Positions 15,352 to 23,504 of a DNA stretch of 64,000 nucleotides are shown in pieces (the stretch's first letter is position 1; each line of letters begins with the position of its first letter). This DNA comes from JACKEQ01 sp041389565. Lineage in GTDB: Bacteria; Myxococcota_A; UBA796; GCA-2862545. Made by a program: the position numbers and the translations under genes. The notes under the pieces are model-generated. The model did no database searches and was not told where the DNA came from. It worked only from the letters and a program-made list of their open reading frames with translations. Location of the stretch: positions 62,001 through 126,000 of the forward strand of contig JAWKRP010000010.1 in the NCBI GenBank assembly GCA_041389565.1, given 5' to 3'.

Positions 15352-17192
15352 TGTCCACCGACGCAGAGCTCATCAAGACCGACATCGGCGCGTACCTCAA
15401 CCGGTACGAGCACAAGGAGCTGCTCCGCTTCGTCGCGGTCGGCTCCGTCGACGACGGGAAGTCCACGCTCATCGGGCGCCTGCTGCACGACACCGGCATG
15501 GTCTACGAAGACCAGATGGCCGCCGTGCGCGAGGCCTCGAACATCGAGGGCGAGGAGATCGACTTCTCGCTGCTCACCGACGGCCTGCGCGCCGAGCGCG
15601 AGCAGGGCATCACGATCGACGTGGCGTACCGGTACTTCTCGACCAACCGGCGCAAGTTCATCATCGCCGACACCCCCGGACACGTGCAGTACACGCGGAA
15701 CATGGTCACGGGTGCGAGCACCGCGAACGTCGGCATCATCCTGATCGACGCGCGCCTCGGCGTGCTCCAGCAGTCCCGTCGCCACGCGTTCATCGCGTCG
15801 CTGCTCGGCATCCCGCACCTCGCGGTGTGCGTGAACAAGATGGACCTCGTCGACTACTCGCAGGAGCGCTTCGACGCGATCCGCGCCGAGTTCTCCGACT
15901 TCGCCCGCGACCTGTCGTTCAAGGACGTCACGTTCTTCCCGATCAGCGCCCTCAAGGGCGTGAACATCGTGCAGAACAGCGAGCGCACGCCGTGGTTCGA
16001 CGGTCCGAACGTGCTCGCGTACCTCGAGTCGGTGCCGGTCTCGGCCGACCACAACCTCGAGGACTTCCGGTTCCCGATCCAGACCGTTCTGCGCCCGAAC
16101 CTCGACTACCGCGGGTTCGCCGGCCAGATCGTCAGCGGCTCGGTGAAGGTCGGCGACGCGATCCTCTCGCTGCCGTCGGGCCGCACGAGCCGCGTGAAGT
16201 CGGTCGACTTCGCGGGCGATCCCATCGGTGAGGCCGTCGTCCCCCAGTCCGTCGCCATCCGCCTGGAAGACGAGATCGACACGAGCCGCGGCGACATGCT
16301 CGTGCTGCAGGACAACCTGCCCCGCGTCACCCGCGAGATCCGCGCGCACCTCGTGTGGATGGGCGAGAGCGAGCTCGACTCCGGCAAGACCTACCTGCTC
16401 AAGCACACCACGCAGACCGTGCGCGCGAAGATCGACGAGATCGCGTGGCGCAAGGACATGGACACCCTCGAGAACGTCCCGGCCCCCACGCTCGGCCTGA
16501 ACGACATCGGGTACGTCACCATCAAGTGCACGAGCGCGCTGTACGTCGACAACTACCGCGACAACCGGTCCACCGGGTCGTTCATCCTGATCGACTCCAC
16601 CACGAACAACACCGTCGCAGCCGGCATGATCGACCTGCACGGCGAGCGTCAGGACCTCGACGCCCTGCTCCGCGAAGCCCGCGCCGGCAGCGCCATCCAG
16701 CCGAAGACCCAGGTGTCCCCGCGCGAGCGCTACGACCGCATGGGCCAGTCCGGCGCCACCCTCTGGCTCACGGGCCTGCCGGGGTCCGGCCGCTGGGCCC
16801 TCGCCTACGCGCTGGAGCGTCGCCTGTTCGACATCGGCCGCTCGGCCACCGTGATCGACCCCACGGGCGAGGACTTCCGCAGCGTGGTCTCCGCGTGCAA
16901 GGCGGCCACCGAGGCAGGGCTCATCGCGATCTGCGCGTTCCCGAGCTACCACGAGCTCGACCGCGAGACGCTGCGCGAGCGCATCGGCGCGAACCGGGTC
17001 TACCAGGTGTTCGTCGACACCGATCCCGCGCTGTGCCGCGAGCGTCGTCCGAACGCCCAGGTCGACGACTTCGAGCCGCCCCCGTCGCCCGACATCGTCG
17101 TCGATCTCGGCCGCACGCGCCTCACGAAGGTCGTGGCCACCATCCTGAAGAACCTCGACGAAGAGGGCCAGTTCGACCGGCCTCCTGCGTAG
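15351..17192 (+). CDS. cysN: Sulfate adenylyltransferase subunit 1 (CysN) fused to a degenerate APS kinase-like domain
   Basis: 613 residues. Residues ~20-435 are the CysN GTPase: Walker A GSVDDGKST (31-39), DTPGHVQYTRNM, NKMDLVDY, then EF-Tu-like domains 2 and 3. Residues ~450-613 align with APS kinase (CysC), opening LWLTGLPGSGRWALAYALE. There the P-loop reads GLPGSGRW (475-482), so Arg481 replaces the essential Lys and Trp482 the Ser/Thr. The usual DGDNVRHGL and ENIRR blocks are absent, although VFVDTDPALCRERRP remains. Sulfate activation should work; APS phosphorylation by this domain is unlikely. No separate cysC or reductase is in the window. Confidence 0.93.
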   Translation: MSTDAELIKTDIGAYLNRYEHKELLRFVAVGSVDDGKSTLIGRLLHDTGMVYEDQMAAVREASNIEGEEIDFSLLTDGLRAEREQGITIDVAYRYFSTNRRKFIIADTPGHVQYTRNMVTGASTANVGIILIDARLGVLQQSRRHAFIASLLGIPHLAVCVNKMDLVDYSQERFDAIRAEFSDFARDLSFKDVTFFPISALKGVNIVQNSERTPWFDGPNVLAYLESVPVSADHNLEDFRFPIQTVLRPNLDYRGFAGQIVSGSVKVGDAILSLPSGRTSRVKSVDFAGDPIGEAVVPQSVAIRLEDEIDTSRGDMLVLQDNLPRVTREIRAHLVWMGESELDSGKTYLLKHTTQTVRAKIDEIAWRKDMDTLENVPAPTLGLNDIGYVTIKCTSALYVDNYRDNRSTGSFILIDSTTNNTVAAGMIDLHGERQDLDALLREARAGSAIQPKTQVSPRERYDRMGQSGATLWLTGLPGSGRWALAYALERRLFDIGRSATVIDPTGEDFRSVVSACKAATEAGLIAICAFPSYHELDRETLRERIGANRVYQVFVDTDPALCRERRPNAQVDDFEPPPSPDIVVDLGRTRLTKVVATILKNLDEEGQFDRPPA

Positions 17193-17228
17193 GTCGACAC
17201 GCGCGTTTCGCCCGGCGAGACCGCGGGG

Positions 17229-17234
17229 TACCGT
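17229..17234 (+). promoter_or_regulatory. Putative leaderless -10 element for the propeller lipoprotein
   Basis: TACCGT, 5 nt before ATG 17240; no Shine-Dalgarno sequence. Fits the TAnnnT pattern seen at other first genes. Confidence 0.45.
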
Positions 17235-17239
17235 GGGCC

Positions 17240-18214
17240 ATGGTCCTCGTCCCGCTGTTCTTCGCGTGCAGCAAGCCCCCGCCGACCGTTCCGGTCCCGC
17301 TCGACACCGACGTGCCGGACACCGGGCCGGTCGACGACACTGCGGTGCCCGTCGACACGACACCGCCGCTGCTCACGTTCGACTGCGGGACCGTGCCGGC
17401 CGTTCCGCCCCCACCCGTCCTGCTCGACGCACCCCGGGGCTCGAAGGACGTCGCCTTCGACGCCGAAGGCTGGATGATCGGGTCCGACGGCACGAACCTC
17501 GTGCGCGCCCGGTCCGCGACCCGGGCCTCCCTGCACACACCGAACCTCGGTCCGCTGCAGAAGCTCGCGCTCCTGCCGGACGAGACGCTCGTCGCGGTCG
17601 GCACGGGATCCGTCCATCGCCTGTGGTTCCTCCACCCCGACGGCTCGCGCGACGAGCTCCCGATGCCCCCGATGTACGGGGTCGAAGTGGGCCCCGACGG
17701 CAAGCTGTACGTGACCTCCGACATCCTCGCGCCGTTCCACGTCTACCGGGTCGATCCCGACACCCTCGCCGTCGAGACCCTGCTGGAGCTCGACGTTCCC
17801 CCGCGCGACCTCGCGTTCACCCGTGACGGCCGGTCGCTCCTCGTCGGCACGCTGAGCCCCGGGGTGTACGCGCTCGACTTCGACGAAGCCGGCCAGCCCG
17901 CCGACACCCTGCGCCTCGTCGCGACCGTGCCGGGCACCTTCCACGACGTCATCGAGCTCGATGCGTGCGGCAACCTCTACATCGCCGCGTGGGACGGCAC
18001 GTCGATGCTGCGCGTCGCTCCGGACGGCACAGTGCAGACGCTGTTCGAGACCACGACCGTCGACTACGTGCACGGGCTCGAGTGGGGCCGCGGAGCCGGC
18101 CCGTGGAGCGAGCTCACGGCGTACCTCACCACGCCGAACAACGGGAATCGGGTGCTCGCGTGGGAGCTCGGCGTCCCGAGCGCCCGCTGGCCGGGCGAGC
18201 TGGTCGGGCCGTAG
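17240..18214 (+). CDS. Beta-propeller (SMP-30/NHL-like) lipoprotein
   Basis: 324 residues. MVLVPLFFAC is a very short lipoprotein signal (Cys10). A linker rich in Asp, Thr, Val and Pro (DTDVPDTGPVDDTAVPVDTT) leads to a repeat region with propeller-blade motifs such as VEVGPDGKLYVTSD, LAFTRDGRSLLVGT and LRVAPDGTVQTLF. That pattern suggests an SMP-30/gluconolaconase- or NHL-type propeller on the cell surface, with lactonase or scaffold function. GTG and other upstream starts are out of frame. The next gene begins 53 bp downstream. Confidence 0.72.
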   Translation: MVLVPLFFACSKPPPTVPVPLDTDVPDTGPVDDTAVPVDTTPPLLTFDCGTVPAVPPPPVLLDAPRGSKDVAFDAEGWMIGSDGTNLVRARSATRASLHTPNLGPLQKLALLPDETLVAVGTGSVHRLWFLHPDGSRDELPMPPMYGVEVGPDGKLYVTSDILAPFHVYRVDPDTLAVETLLELDVPPRDLAFTRDGRSLLVGTLSPGVYALDFDEAGQPADTLRLVATVPGTFHDVIELDACGNLYIAAWDGTSMLRVAPDGTVQTLFETTTVDYVHGLEWGRGAGPWSELTAYLTTPNNGNRVLAWELGVPSARWPGELVGP

Positions 18215-18267
18215 CGACGGGACCGTCCTGCATGGTCGTGCTACTGCCCGGTTGCCAGGAGGGAACC

Positions 18268-19410
18268 GTGCAGTCACTTCGAGTCGAAGGTCTCGGGCCA
18301 CTGAAGTCGGCGCACGTGCGACTGGCAGACCTCACGGTGCTCGTCGGCCCCCAGGCCAGCGGCAAGAGCGTGCTGCTCCAGACGCTCAAGGCGGCGGTCG
18401 ACATGGACCCCATCGTCGATGCGCTCAAGCGCCACGGGTACCACTGGAAGGACGACCCGCGCGCGTTCTACGAGCTGCTCTACGGCGAGGGCATGGGGTC
18501 CCTCGCCTCCCCCACCTCCCGCATCGAGGTGGACGGTACGCCCTGGGATCCGCTTGCCGCAGCCGACGAGAGCTGGTCGAAGAAGTCCCGCGCCGCGGCC
18601 CGCATGTTCTATGTGCCCGCGCAGCGCGTGCTGACGCTCCAGGATGGGTGGCCCACCCCGTTCGGCGGCTACCCGATCGGAGCGCCCTACGTCGTGAAGC
18701 AGTTCAGCGAGGACCTCCGGCTCCAGCTCGAGGAGCGAGAGCGTTCCTCTGAAGCCCTCTTCCCCGTTCCGACGCGATGGAAGGCCGAGCTGCGGAAAGC
18801 AGTCGCCGACGCCGTGTTCCACGACGCCGAGGTGATGGTCGACAGCACGCGGCTCCGGAAGCGCGTCGTGCTGAAGGTGTCTGGCTCCGCGGAGCTGCCG
18901 TTCCTCAGCTGGTCTGCCGGCCAGCGTGAGTTCATCCCGCTGATGCTGGGACTCTACTGGCTGATGCCCACGCAGGGCAGCGCGATGCGTCGCCCCCTCG
19001 AGTGGGCCGTCATCGAGGAGCCGGAGATGGGACTCCACCCTGCCGCTGTGAACGCCGTCGGCCTGCTGATTCTCGACCTGCTCAAACGGGGGTACCGGGT
19101 CGTCCTGTCCACCCACTCCCCGCACCTCATCGAGCTCGTGTGGGCGCTGGACCGCATCCGGGATGCGCTGCGCTTCGACTCGGGCCACCTCGCGCGGCTG
19201 TTCGATGTTCCGGCCACACCGGGCGTCCGGGAGATCGCTGAAGCCATGGTCGAGAAGACCTTCAGCGTCACATACCTGAGCGGCGGACAGAGCAAGGACA
19301 TCTCGAGCCTCGACCCCGCCGACGAAGACACTGACGTCGCCGGCTGGGGAGGCCTGACCAACCTCGCAGAGCGCGCCAACGACCTCGTGGCGGAGACGCG
19401 GCTCCTGTGA
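18268..19410 (+). CDS. AAA/ABC-type ATPase (OLD-like, AAA_21 class), possible defence ATPase
   Basis: 380 residues. GPQASGKS (residues 27-34) is Walker A; SWSAGQREF is an ABC-like signature; WAVIEEPEMGLHP is Walker B with a catalytic Glu; STHSPHLIE is the H-loop. The order and short coil are typical of stand-alone SMC/RecF-like ATPases that pair with nucleases in OLD, Septu, PARIS and similar systems. GTG 18268 is chosen because AGGAGG lies 5 nt before it; the ATG at 18232 is weaker. The start of the next gene overlaps by 4 bp (GTGA), so the two proteins are probably made in fixed ratio. Confidence 0.8.
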   Translation: MQSLRVEGLGPLKSAHVRLADLTVLVGPQASGKSVLLQTLKAAVDMDPIVDALKRHGYHWKDDPRAFYELLYGEGMGSLASPTSRIEVDGTPWDPLAAADESWSKKSRAAARMFYVPAQRVLTLQDGWPTPFGGYPIGAPYVVKQFSEDLRLQLEERERSSEALFPVPTRWKAELRKAVADAVFHDAEVMVDSTRLRKRVVLKVSGSAELPFLSWSAGQREFIPLMLGLYWLMPTQGSAMRRPLEWAVIEEPEMGLHPAAVNAVGLLILDLLKRGYRVVLSTHSPHLIELVWALDRIRDALRFDSGHLARLFDVPATPGVREIAEAMVEKTFSVTYLSGGQSKDISSLDPADEDTDVAGWGGLTNLAERANDLVAETRLL

Positions 19411-19847
19411 CCTGGCTCGACGATGAAGCCTCCGAGCTCCACCCGGACATCGCGGTCGAGGTAGGGCTCGGCGCCCTCACAGCGACCCTCAGGCGCAAGC
19501 TCACGTTCGACGACACACGACGCATCGCGGGCAGTGTGGATGTGGACACCTGCCTTCGCGCCAGCTTCCCGAACGAGCCCAGATGGGACTTCGTGGTCGG
19601 GTACGGCGAGCATGCGTGGTTCATCGAAGAACACCCCGCGAACTCGGGGACGAACTTCGACGAGATGATCGCGAAGGCCCAGTGGCTGCGGGCTCTCGTG
19701 AGGGGAAAGCGGATCGCGGCCCGTTCGCGCGGGCTCCACTGGGTCTCGACGGGCGCGACGGTGTCCCAGCTCGGCTTCTCGAGGAAGCGACGACTCCTCG
19801 CCGAGCTCGGCGTGAGAGGCCCTTCGCGTACCCTGACGGTCGGGTGA
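19407..19847 (+). CDS. Small partner of the ATPase, possible PD-(D/E)xK-like nuclease
   Basis: 146 residues, no signal peptide. RWDFVV (Asp61) is followed by a strand HAWFIEEHPAN (Glu74, Glu75, His76) and then a helix EMIAKAQWLRALV with Lys90. Asp-x13-Glu-x-His with a following Lys resembles a restriction-endonuclease core with His in place of the usual Lys. I recall uncharacterised small proteins with an EvHPA core but no family name. It is translationally coupled to the ATPase. If the pair is a defence system this would be the effector; that is inference. Confidence 0.65.
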   Translation: MTWLDDEASELHPDIAVEVGLGALTATLRRKLTFDDTRRIAGSVDVDTCLRASFPNEPRWDFVVGYGEHAWFIEEHPANSGTNFDEMIAKAQWLRALVRGKRIAARSRGLHWVSTGATVSQLGFSRKRRLLAELGVRGPSRTLTVG

Positions 19848-19890
19848 ATCCCCAGGGGAACCGCGGGCGCCCGCGCAGGTCCAACGCCGG

Positions 19891-20376
19891 ATGACCCACC
19901 TGCTCGCCCTCTCCTGGGCTTCGGGCCTCGCACAGCCCGTCCCCGCCGGCCTTCCCGCCATCCAGCGCGCGATGGACCCCTGGAACCGCGACTGGACGTG
20001 CGCGGCCGACCGCGTGTTCATCGGCACGGTGGTCACCGCGGACACCCACCGCTCCGACACTCGGGTGGGAGTCGTCACCGACGTGGTGTTCCGGGTCGAG
20101 CGGGACCTCGTCGGCGGGGGCCCCACCCCGGAGACCTTCCCCTGGACGATGCCGGGCGGACGGCTCGTCGACGAAGACGGGTCGTTCCTCGGCACGCGCG
20201 TGGCCGGCTTCCCGCACGTGGAGCGCGGGTTGCGCCTCCTCGTCGCATTCCGGACGCAGGGACCCGCCCTGCAGGACGGTCCGCGCCTCCATGGATTCCA
20301 GCCCGTCCCGGACGGGCCGCTCGCGACCCCAGCCACGCTCCGCGAGGCCTGGGAAGACGGCTGCGGACCGCATTGA
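19891..20376 (+). CDS. Small secreted protein of unknown function
   Basis: 161 residues. MTHLLALSWASGLAQPVPA is a plausible signal peptide. The mature part reads like a small beta-barrel: RVFIGTVVTADTHR, VTDVVFRVERDLVGG, and LRLLVAFRTQGPA, similar in pattern to secreted OB-fold or netrin/TIMP-like domains that appear with 'ADxVFxGxV' at the start. Two Cys residues (WTCAADR and DGCGPH) could pair. Convergent with trpG, 2 bp between stops. No enzyme motif. Confidence 0.65.
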   Translation: MTHLLALSWASGLAQPVPAGLPAIQRAMDPWNRDWTCAADRVFIGTVVTADTHRSDTRVGVVTDVVFRVERDLVGGGPTPETFPWTMPGGRLVDEDGSFLGTRVAGFPHVERGLRLLVAFRTQGPALQDGPRLHGFQPVPDGPLATPATLREAWEDGCGPH

Positions 20377-20378
20377 GT

Positions 20379-20957
20379 TCAGCGCAGGAAGTTCGCCAGC
20401 AGCGCGTCCCCGTCGGGAGTCAGCACGCTCTCCGGGTGGAACTGCACCCCTTCCGCGCGGTGCTCGCGGTGCCGCACGCCCATCACGACGCCGTCGGCCG
20501 TGCGGCACGACACCTCGAGAACGTCCGGCAGGGACGCGCTCTCCGCGATCAGCGAGTGGTAGCGACCCACCTCCAGCGGGTTCGGCAGCCCCGCATACAG
20601 CGTGCGCCCGTCGTGCTCGACCGGACTCGCCTTGCCGTGCATCAGCTGCGGCGCCCGCACGATGCGCCCCCCCAGCACCTGCACCAGGCTCTGGTGCCCC
20701 AGGCACACGCCCAGGATCGGCACCACGCCCAGGAAGCCCTCGATCATCGCGAGCGACACGCCCGCAGCGTCGGGATCGCCGGGACCCGGCGAGATCACGA
20801 GGTGCGTCGGACCCAGCGCGCGGGCCTGCTCGACCGTGAGCGCGTCGTTCCGGAACACCTGTACCTCGGCGCCCAGGATCTGGAACGCCTGCGCCAGGTT
20901 GAACGTGAAGCTGTCGTAGTTGTCGATCAGCAGCACCCGTGCGGAACCCGCGCTCAC
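20379..20957 (-). CDS. trpG: Anthranilate synthase component II (glutamine amidotransferase)
   Basis: 192 residues. Class I amidotransferase providing ammonia for anthranilate synthesis. IDNYDSFTFNL near the N-terminus, GVCLGHQ with catalytic Cys85, and VQFHPESVLTP with catalytic His and Glu. May also serve PabA function in folate synthesis, as is common when only one copy exists; that cannot be checked here. GTG start overlaps the trpE stop by 4 bp (GTGA). Confidence 0.95.
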   Translation of the reverse strand: MSAGSARVLLIDNYDSFTFNLAQAFQILGAEVQVFRNDALTVEQARALGPTHLVISPGPGDPDAAGVSLAMIEGFLGVVPILGVCLGHQSLVQVLGGRIVRAPQLMHGKASPVEHDGRTLYAGLPNPLEVGRYHSLIAESASLPDVLEVSCRTADGVVMGVRHREHRAEGVQFHPESVLTPDGDALLANFLR

Positions 20958-22351
20958 AGCCCGGCCTCCGCCAGCTCGAGGGCCGCGAGCAGCGCACCCG
21001 ACTTCGCCCACACCTCGCGGTGCTCGGCCTCCGGCACGCTGTCGGCGACGAGCCCGGCGCCTGCACCCCAGCTGTAGCGGCCCTCGCGGAACACCAGCGT
21101 GCGGATCGCGATGGCCTGGTCGAGGTTCCCGCCGTGCCCGAAGTACCCCACCGTGCCCGCATAGAACCCGCGACGCACGGGCTCCAGCTCCTCGATCAGC
21201 TCCATCGCGCGGACCTTCGGCGCGCCCACGACCGTGCCCGCCGGGAACGTCGCCGCGAACAGGTCGAACGGGTCGGCGTCCGCGCGCAGCCGCCCGGTCA
21301 CGCCCGACACGATGTGCATCACGTGGCTGTAGCGCTCGATCACGCGGTACGGGTCGACGCGGATCGACCCGGGAACGGCCACCCGGCCGAGGTCGTTGCG
21401 CGCCAGGTCGACCAGCATCACGTGCTCCGCGGCCTCCTTCGGGTCGGCCAGCAGATCCACCTCGTGCTGCACGTCTTCTTCGGGGGTCGCGCCCCGTGGA
21501 CGCGTGCCCGCGATCGGACGCAGGGTCGCCACTCCGTCGTGCAGCCGCACGAGCGCTTCGGGCGAGCTGCCCACGACCGACAGGCCGCCGAGCTCGAGGA
21601 AGTACATGTACGGCGACGGGTTCAGCAGGCGGAGCGCGCGGTACACTTGGAACGGGTCGAGCCGGCACGCGCCCTCGAAGCGCGCGGCCCCCACGAGCTG
21701 GAAGACCTCCCCCGCCCGGATCCACTCCTTCGTGCGGTCGACCCCGGCCACGTACTCCGCTTCTCCCAGGCTGGCCGCGGGCGACCCGAACCCGCCCGTG
21801 CGATTCGCCCGCCCCGCACGCTCTGGAATCGGACCGCGCAGGCACATCACCACGTCGCGCTCCACGGCCTTGCGCTCGGCTTCGGTGCCCGCGTGGAGCA
21901 CGGCCGCGCGCCGGGTCACGTGGTCGAACACCAGCACGGACGTGGGCGCGGTGAACACCGCTTCCGGCTCGTCTGCACGGGCCTCTGCACGCGTCGGGAG
22001 GCGCTCGAACCGCCGCACGAGGTCGTACCCGCAGCACCCCACGAGACCGCCGGTGAACGGAACGCCCGGCACGAGCGGACGCAGCTCGGGCGCGCGCGCG
22101 AGGGCCTCGCGGAGCAGGTCGAGGGTGGCCTCCCGGGACTCGGGCGCGGCACGGCGCTCCCCCGCGAAGTCGACGTGCTCCGCGTGCAGCGACAGCGAGA
22201 ACGCCTCGCCGAACCCCACGAAGCTGTAGCGGGCCACCTGCGTTCCGCCGACCACCGACTCGAGCAGGAACGAGGGCTTCAGGGGCGCGAGCTTGAGGTA
22301 CGCGGACACCGGAGTGTCGAGGTCTGCGGCGATGTCGAAGGGCGGGAGCAT
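20954..22351 (-). CDS. trpE: Anthranilate synthase component I
   Basis: 465 residues. Converts chorismate to anthranilate. The N-terminal regulatory half contains LLESVVGGTQVARYSFVG, the Ser-containing motif used for tryptophan feedback. The catalytic half has RPIAGTRPRG, EHVMLVDLARNDLGR, FPAGTVVGAPKVRAMELI and IRTLVFREGR. Coupled to trpG. It stands 8 kb from the trpD-C-F-B-A operon on the same strand. The 35 bp shared with the divergent TPMT-like gene include a GTTAAC palindrome (22357-22362) that could serve -10 elements in both directions. No attenuator seen. Confidence 0.96.
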   Translation of the reverse strand: MLPPFDIAADLDTPVSAYLKLAPLKPSFLLESVVGGTQVARYSFVGFGEAFSLSLHAEHVDFAGERRAAPESREATLDLLREALARAPELRPLVPGVPFTGGLVGCCGYDLVRRFERLPTRAEARADEPEAVFTAPTSVLVFDHVTRRAAVLHAGTEAERKAVERDVVMCLRGPIPERAGRANRTGGFGSPAASLGEAEYVAGVDRTKEWIRAGEVFQLVGAARFEGACRLDPFQVYRALRLLNPSPYMYFLELGGLSVVGSSPEALVRLHDGVATLRPIAGTRPRGATPEEDVQHEVDLLADPKEAAEHVMLVDLARNDLGRVAVPGSIRVDPYRVIERYSHVMHIVSGVTGRLRADADPFDLFAATFPAGTVVGAPKVRAMELIEELEPVRRGFYAGTVGYFGHGGNLDQAIAIRTLVFREGRYSWGAGAGLVADSVPEAEHREVWAKSGALLAALELAEAGL

Positions 22352-22386
22352 CCCTGCGGAGTTAACGCGACCCCGAAGGAGGCGTC

Positions 22387-23007
22387 GTGGAGCCTGCGTT
22401 CTGGCTGAAGTCGTGGGAAGAGGGGAAGCGGGGGTTCCACCGGTCCAGCGTGAATCCCCACCTCGTCGCGCACGCCGACCGCCTGTTCGAGAAGGGGGGC
22501 ACGGTGCTCGTTCCCCTGTGCGGTGCCACGCTCGACCTCGGCTGGCTGCGCGACCAGGGCTACTGGGCCGTGGGCGTCGAGCTGTCGCGCATCGCCGCCG
22601 AAGAGGTCGCGGAGCGCGAGGGGCTCAGCGACACCGGGGTCGACGGCCCGTTCCATCGCTACGACGGAGACGGGATCACCGTGCTGGTCGGCGATTTCTT
22701 CGCGCTCACGCCGGAACGCATCGGTCCGATCACGGGCATCTGGGACCGCGCTGCGCTCATCGCGCTCCACCCGACCCAGCGCGACCGCTATGTGGCGCTC
22801 CAGCGCGTGCTGATGGCGAGCCGCGCGAAGCTCCTGCTCAACACCCTCTCCTACGACGCCACCCTGGGCGACGGGCCCCCGTGGAGCGTCGACGAGGTCG
22901 AGGTCAGCCGCCTGTGGCCCGAGGCCGAGCTGCTGTCGACCGAGCCCGTCGAGCTCCAGGGCCGGTCGATCGTCGGGGCCTGCCAGGACTGGCTCTGGTC
23001 CACCTGA
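22387..23007 (+). CDS. Thiopurine S-methyltransferase (TPMT)-family methyltransferase
   Basis: 206 residues. WLKSWEEGKRGFH at the N-terminus and VLVPLCGATLDLGWL are TPMT family signatures, with VGVELSRIA and IWDRAALIALHP completing the SAM-binding fold. Bacterial members methylate selenium, tellurium or thiol compounds. The common KSxD motif reads ATLDL. GTG 22387 has AAGGAGG 4 nt upstream. The stop is directly followed by a hairpin-plus-hexamer element (23011-23087). Confidence 0.86.
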   Translation: MEPAFWLKSWEEGKRGFHRSSVNPHLVAHADRLFEKGGTVLVPLCGATLDLGWLRDQGYWAVGVELSRIAAEEVAEREGLSDTGVDGPFHRYDGDGITVLVGDFFALTPERIGPITGIWDRAALIALHPTQRDRYVALQRVLMASRAKLLLNTLSYDATLGDGPPWSVDEVEVSRLWPEAELLSTEPVELQGRSIVGACQDWLWST

Positions 23008-23010
23008 CCC

Positions 23011-23043
23011 AGGAGCCCGTCGCGCAATGCGCGGCGGACTCCT
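23011..23043. repeat. Hairpin element (left copy) 3' of the TPMT gene
   Basis: A 33-nt imperfect palindrome: AGGAG pairs with CTCCT, then CCG with CGG and CGCGC with GCGCG around an AAT loop, with one mismatch and one GU pair. It starts 3 nt after a stop codon. No T-run follows, so it is not a classical intrinsic terminator, but it may act as a processing or REP-like element. It is twinned by 23505-23537 in inverted arrangement. Confidence 0.75.
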
Positions 23044-23063
23044 CCCGTGCCCAGCCGAAGGCG

Positions 23064-23087
23064 GTGCCCGTGCCCGTGCCCGTGCCC
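23064..23087 (+). repeat. GTGCCC hexamer array, four copies (left)
   Basis: Four exact tandem GTGCCC units, starting 20 nt past the left hairpin. They are the reverse complement of the four GGGCAC units at 23477-23500. No coding role is apparent; a run of His-Gly codons appears on the minus strand by chance. Confidence 0.85.
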
Positions 23088-23126
23088 GTTCAGGCTGGCA
23101 GGGGCGCTCGGGCTCGCCAGAGTCCC

Positions 23127-23405
23127 CACGTCCTCGTACGTCGCCCGCTCGATGCGCCGCGACGAGAACGTTCCGCTGCTGTACGCATACAGCAGGACTC
23201 CGACCATCGTCCTGGGGGAGTACGGACGCTGGCCGCGCGGGTCCTTCGAGTGAATCACTCCCTCGATCGCGCTGAGGTCCAGCATCTCGGCAACGGAGAG
23301 GACGAAGAACGCCAGATGGTCCTCCGGCAGCCAGTCATGAGGAGACGGCGGCAGCGGGAAGGACTGATCCGGCGAGGACGACGAGAGGTACTCCTTGGAG
23401 CTCAT
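23127..23405 (-). pseudogene. Fragment of an IS1182-like (DUF772) transposase
   Basis: About 93 codons from ATG 23405 match the start of IS1182-family transposases: PPSPHDWLPEDHLAFFVLSV, then LDLSAIEGV, RPYSPRTMVGVLLYAYSSGTF and SSRRIERATYEDV. The full protein is about 450-500 residues with a DDE catalytic domain; here the similarity stops after TYEDV and runs into GTGCCC repeats, so only the non-catalytic N-terminus remains. It cannot transpose. The fragment sits between two inverted hairpin/hexamer elements. No intact copy of the IS lies in the window. The remaining bases of 23008-23541 show no gene. Confidence 0.8.
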
Positions 23406-23476
23406 GCCCCAGTAGATCACCGCCCTGAAACGCCGTCGATCCCCCGGCAGAGAGGGCGCTCCCGACGTCCCGAATC

Positions 23477-23500
23477 GGGCACGGGCACGGGCACGGGCAC
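23477..23500 (-). repeat. GTGCCC hexamer array, four copies (right, inverted)
   Basis: Four exact GGGCAC units on the plus strand, read as GTGCCC on the minus strand, 4 nt from the right hairpin. Inverted relative to 23064-23087. Confidence 0.85.
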
Positions 23501-23504
23501 GGAA

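Noticed and set aside
18268..19847. Prophage or integron remnant around the ATPase pair
   Set aside because: No integrase, attachment repeats or phage genes nearby; flanked by ordinary chromosomal genes.
23064..23500. Hexamer arrays considered as CRISPR
   Set aside because: Units are 6 bp with no spacers; only four copies each and no cas genes.
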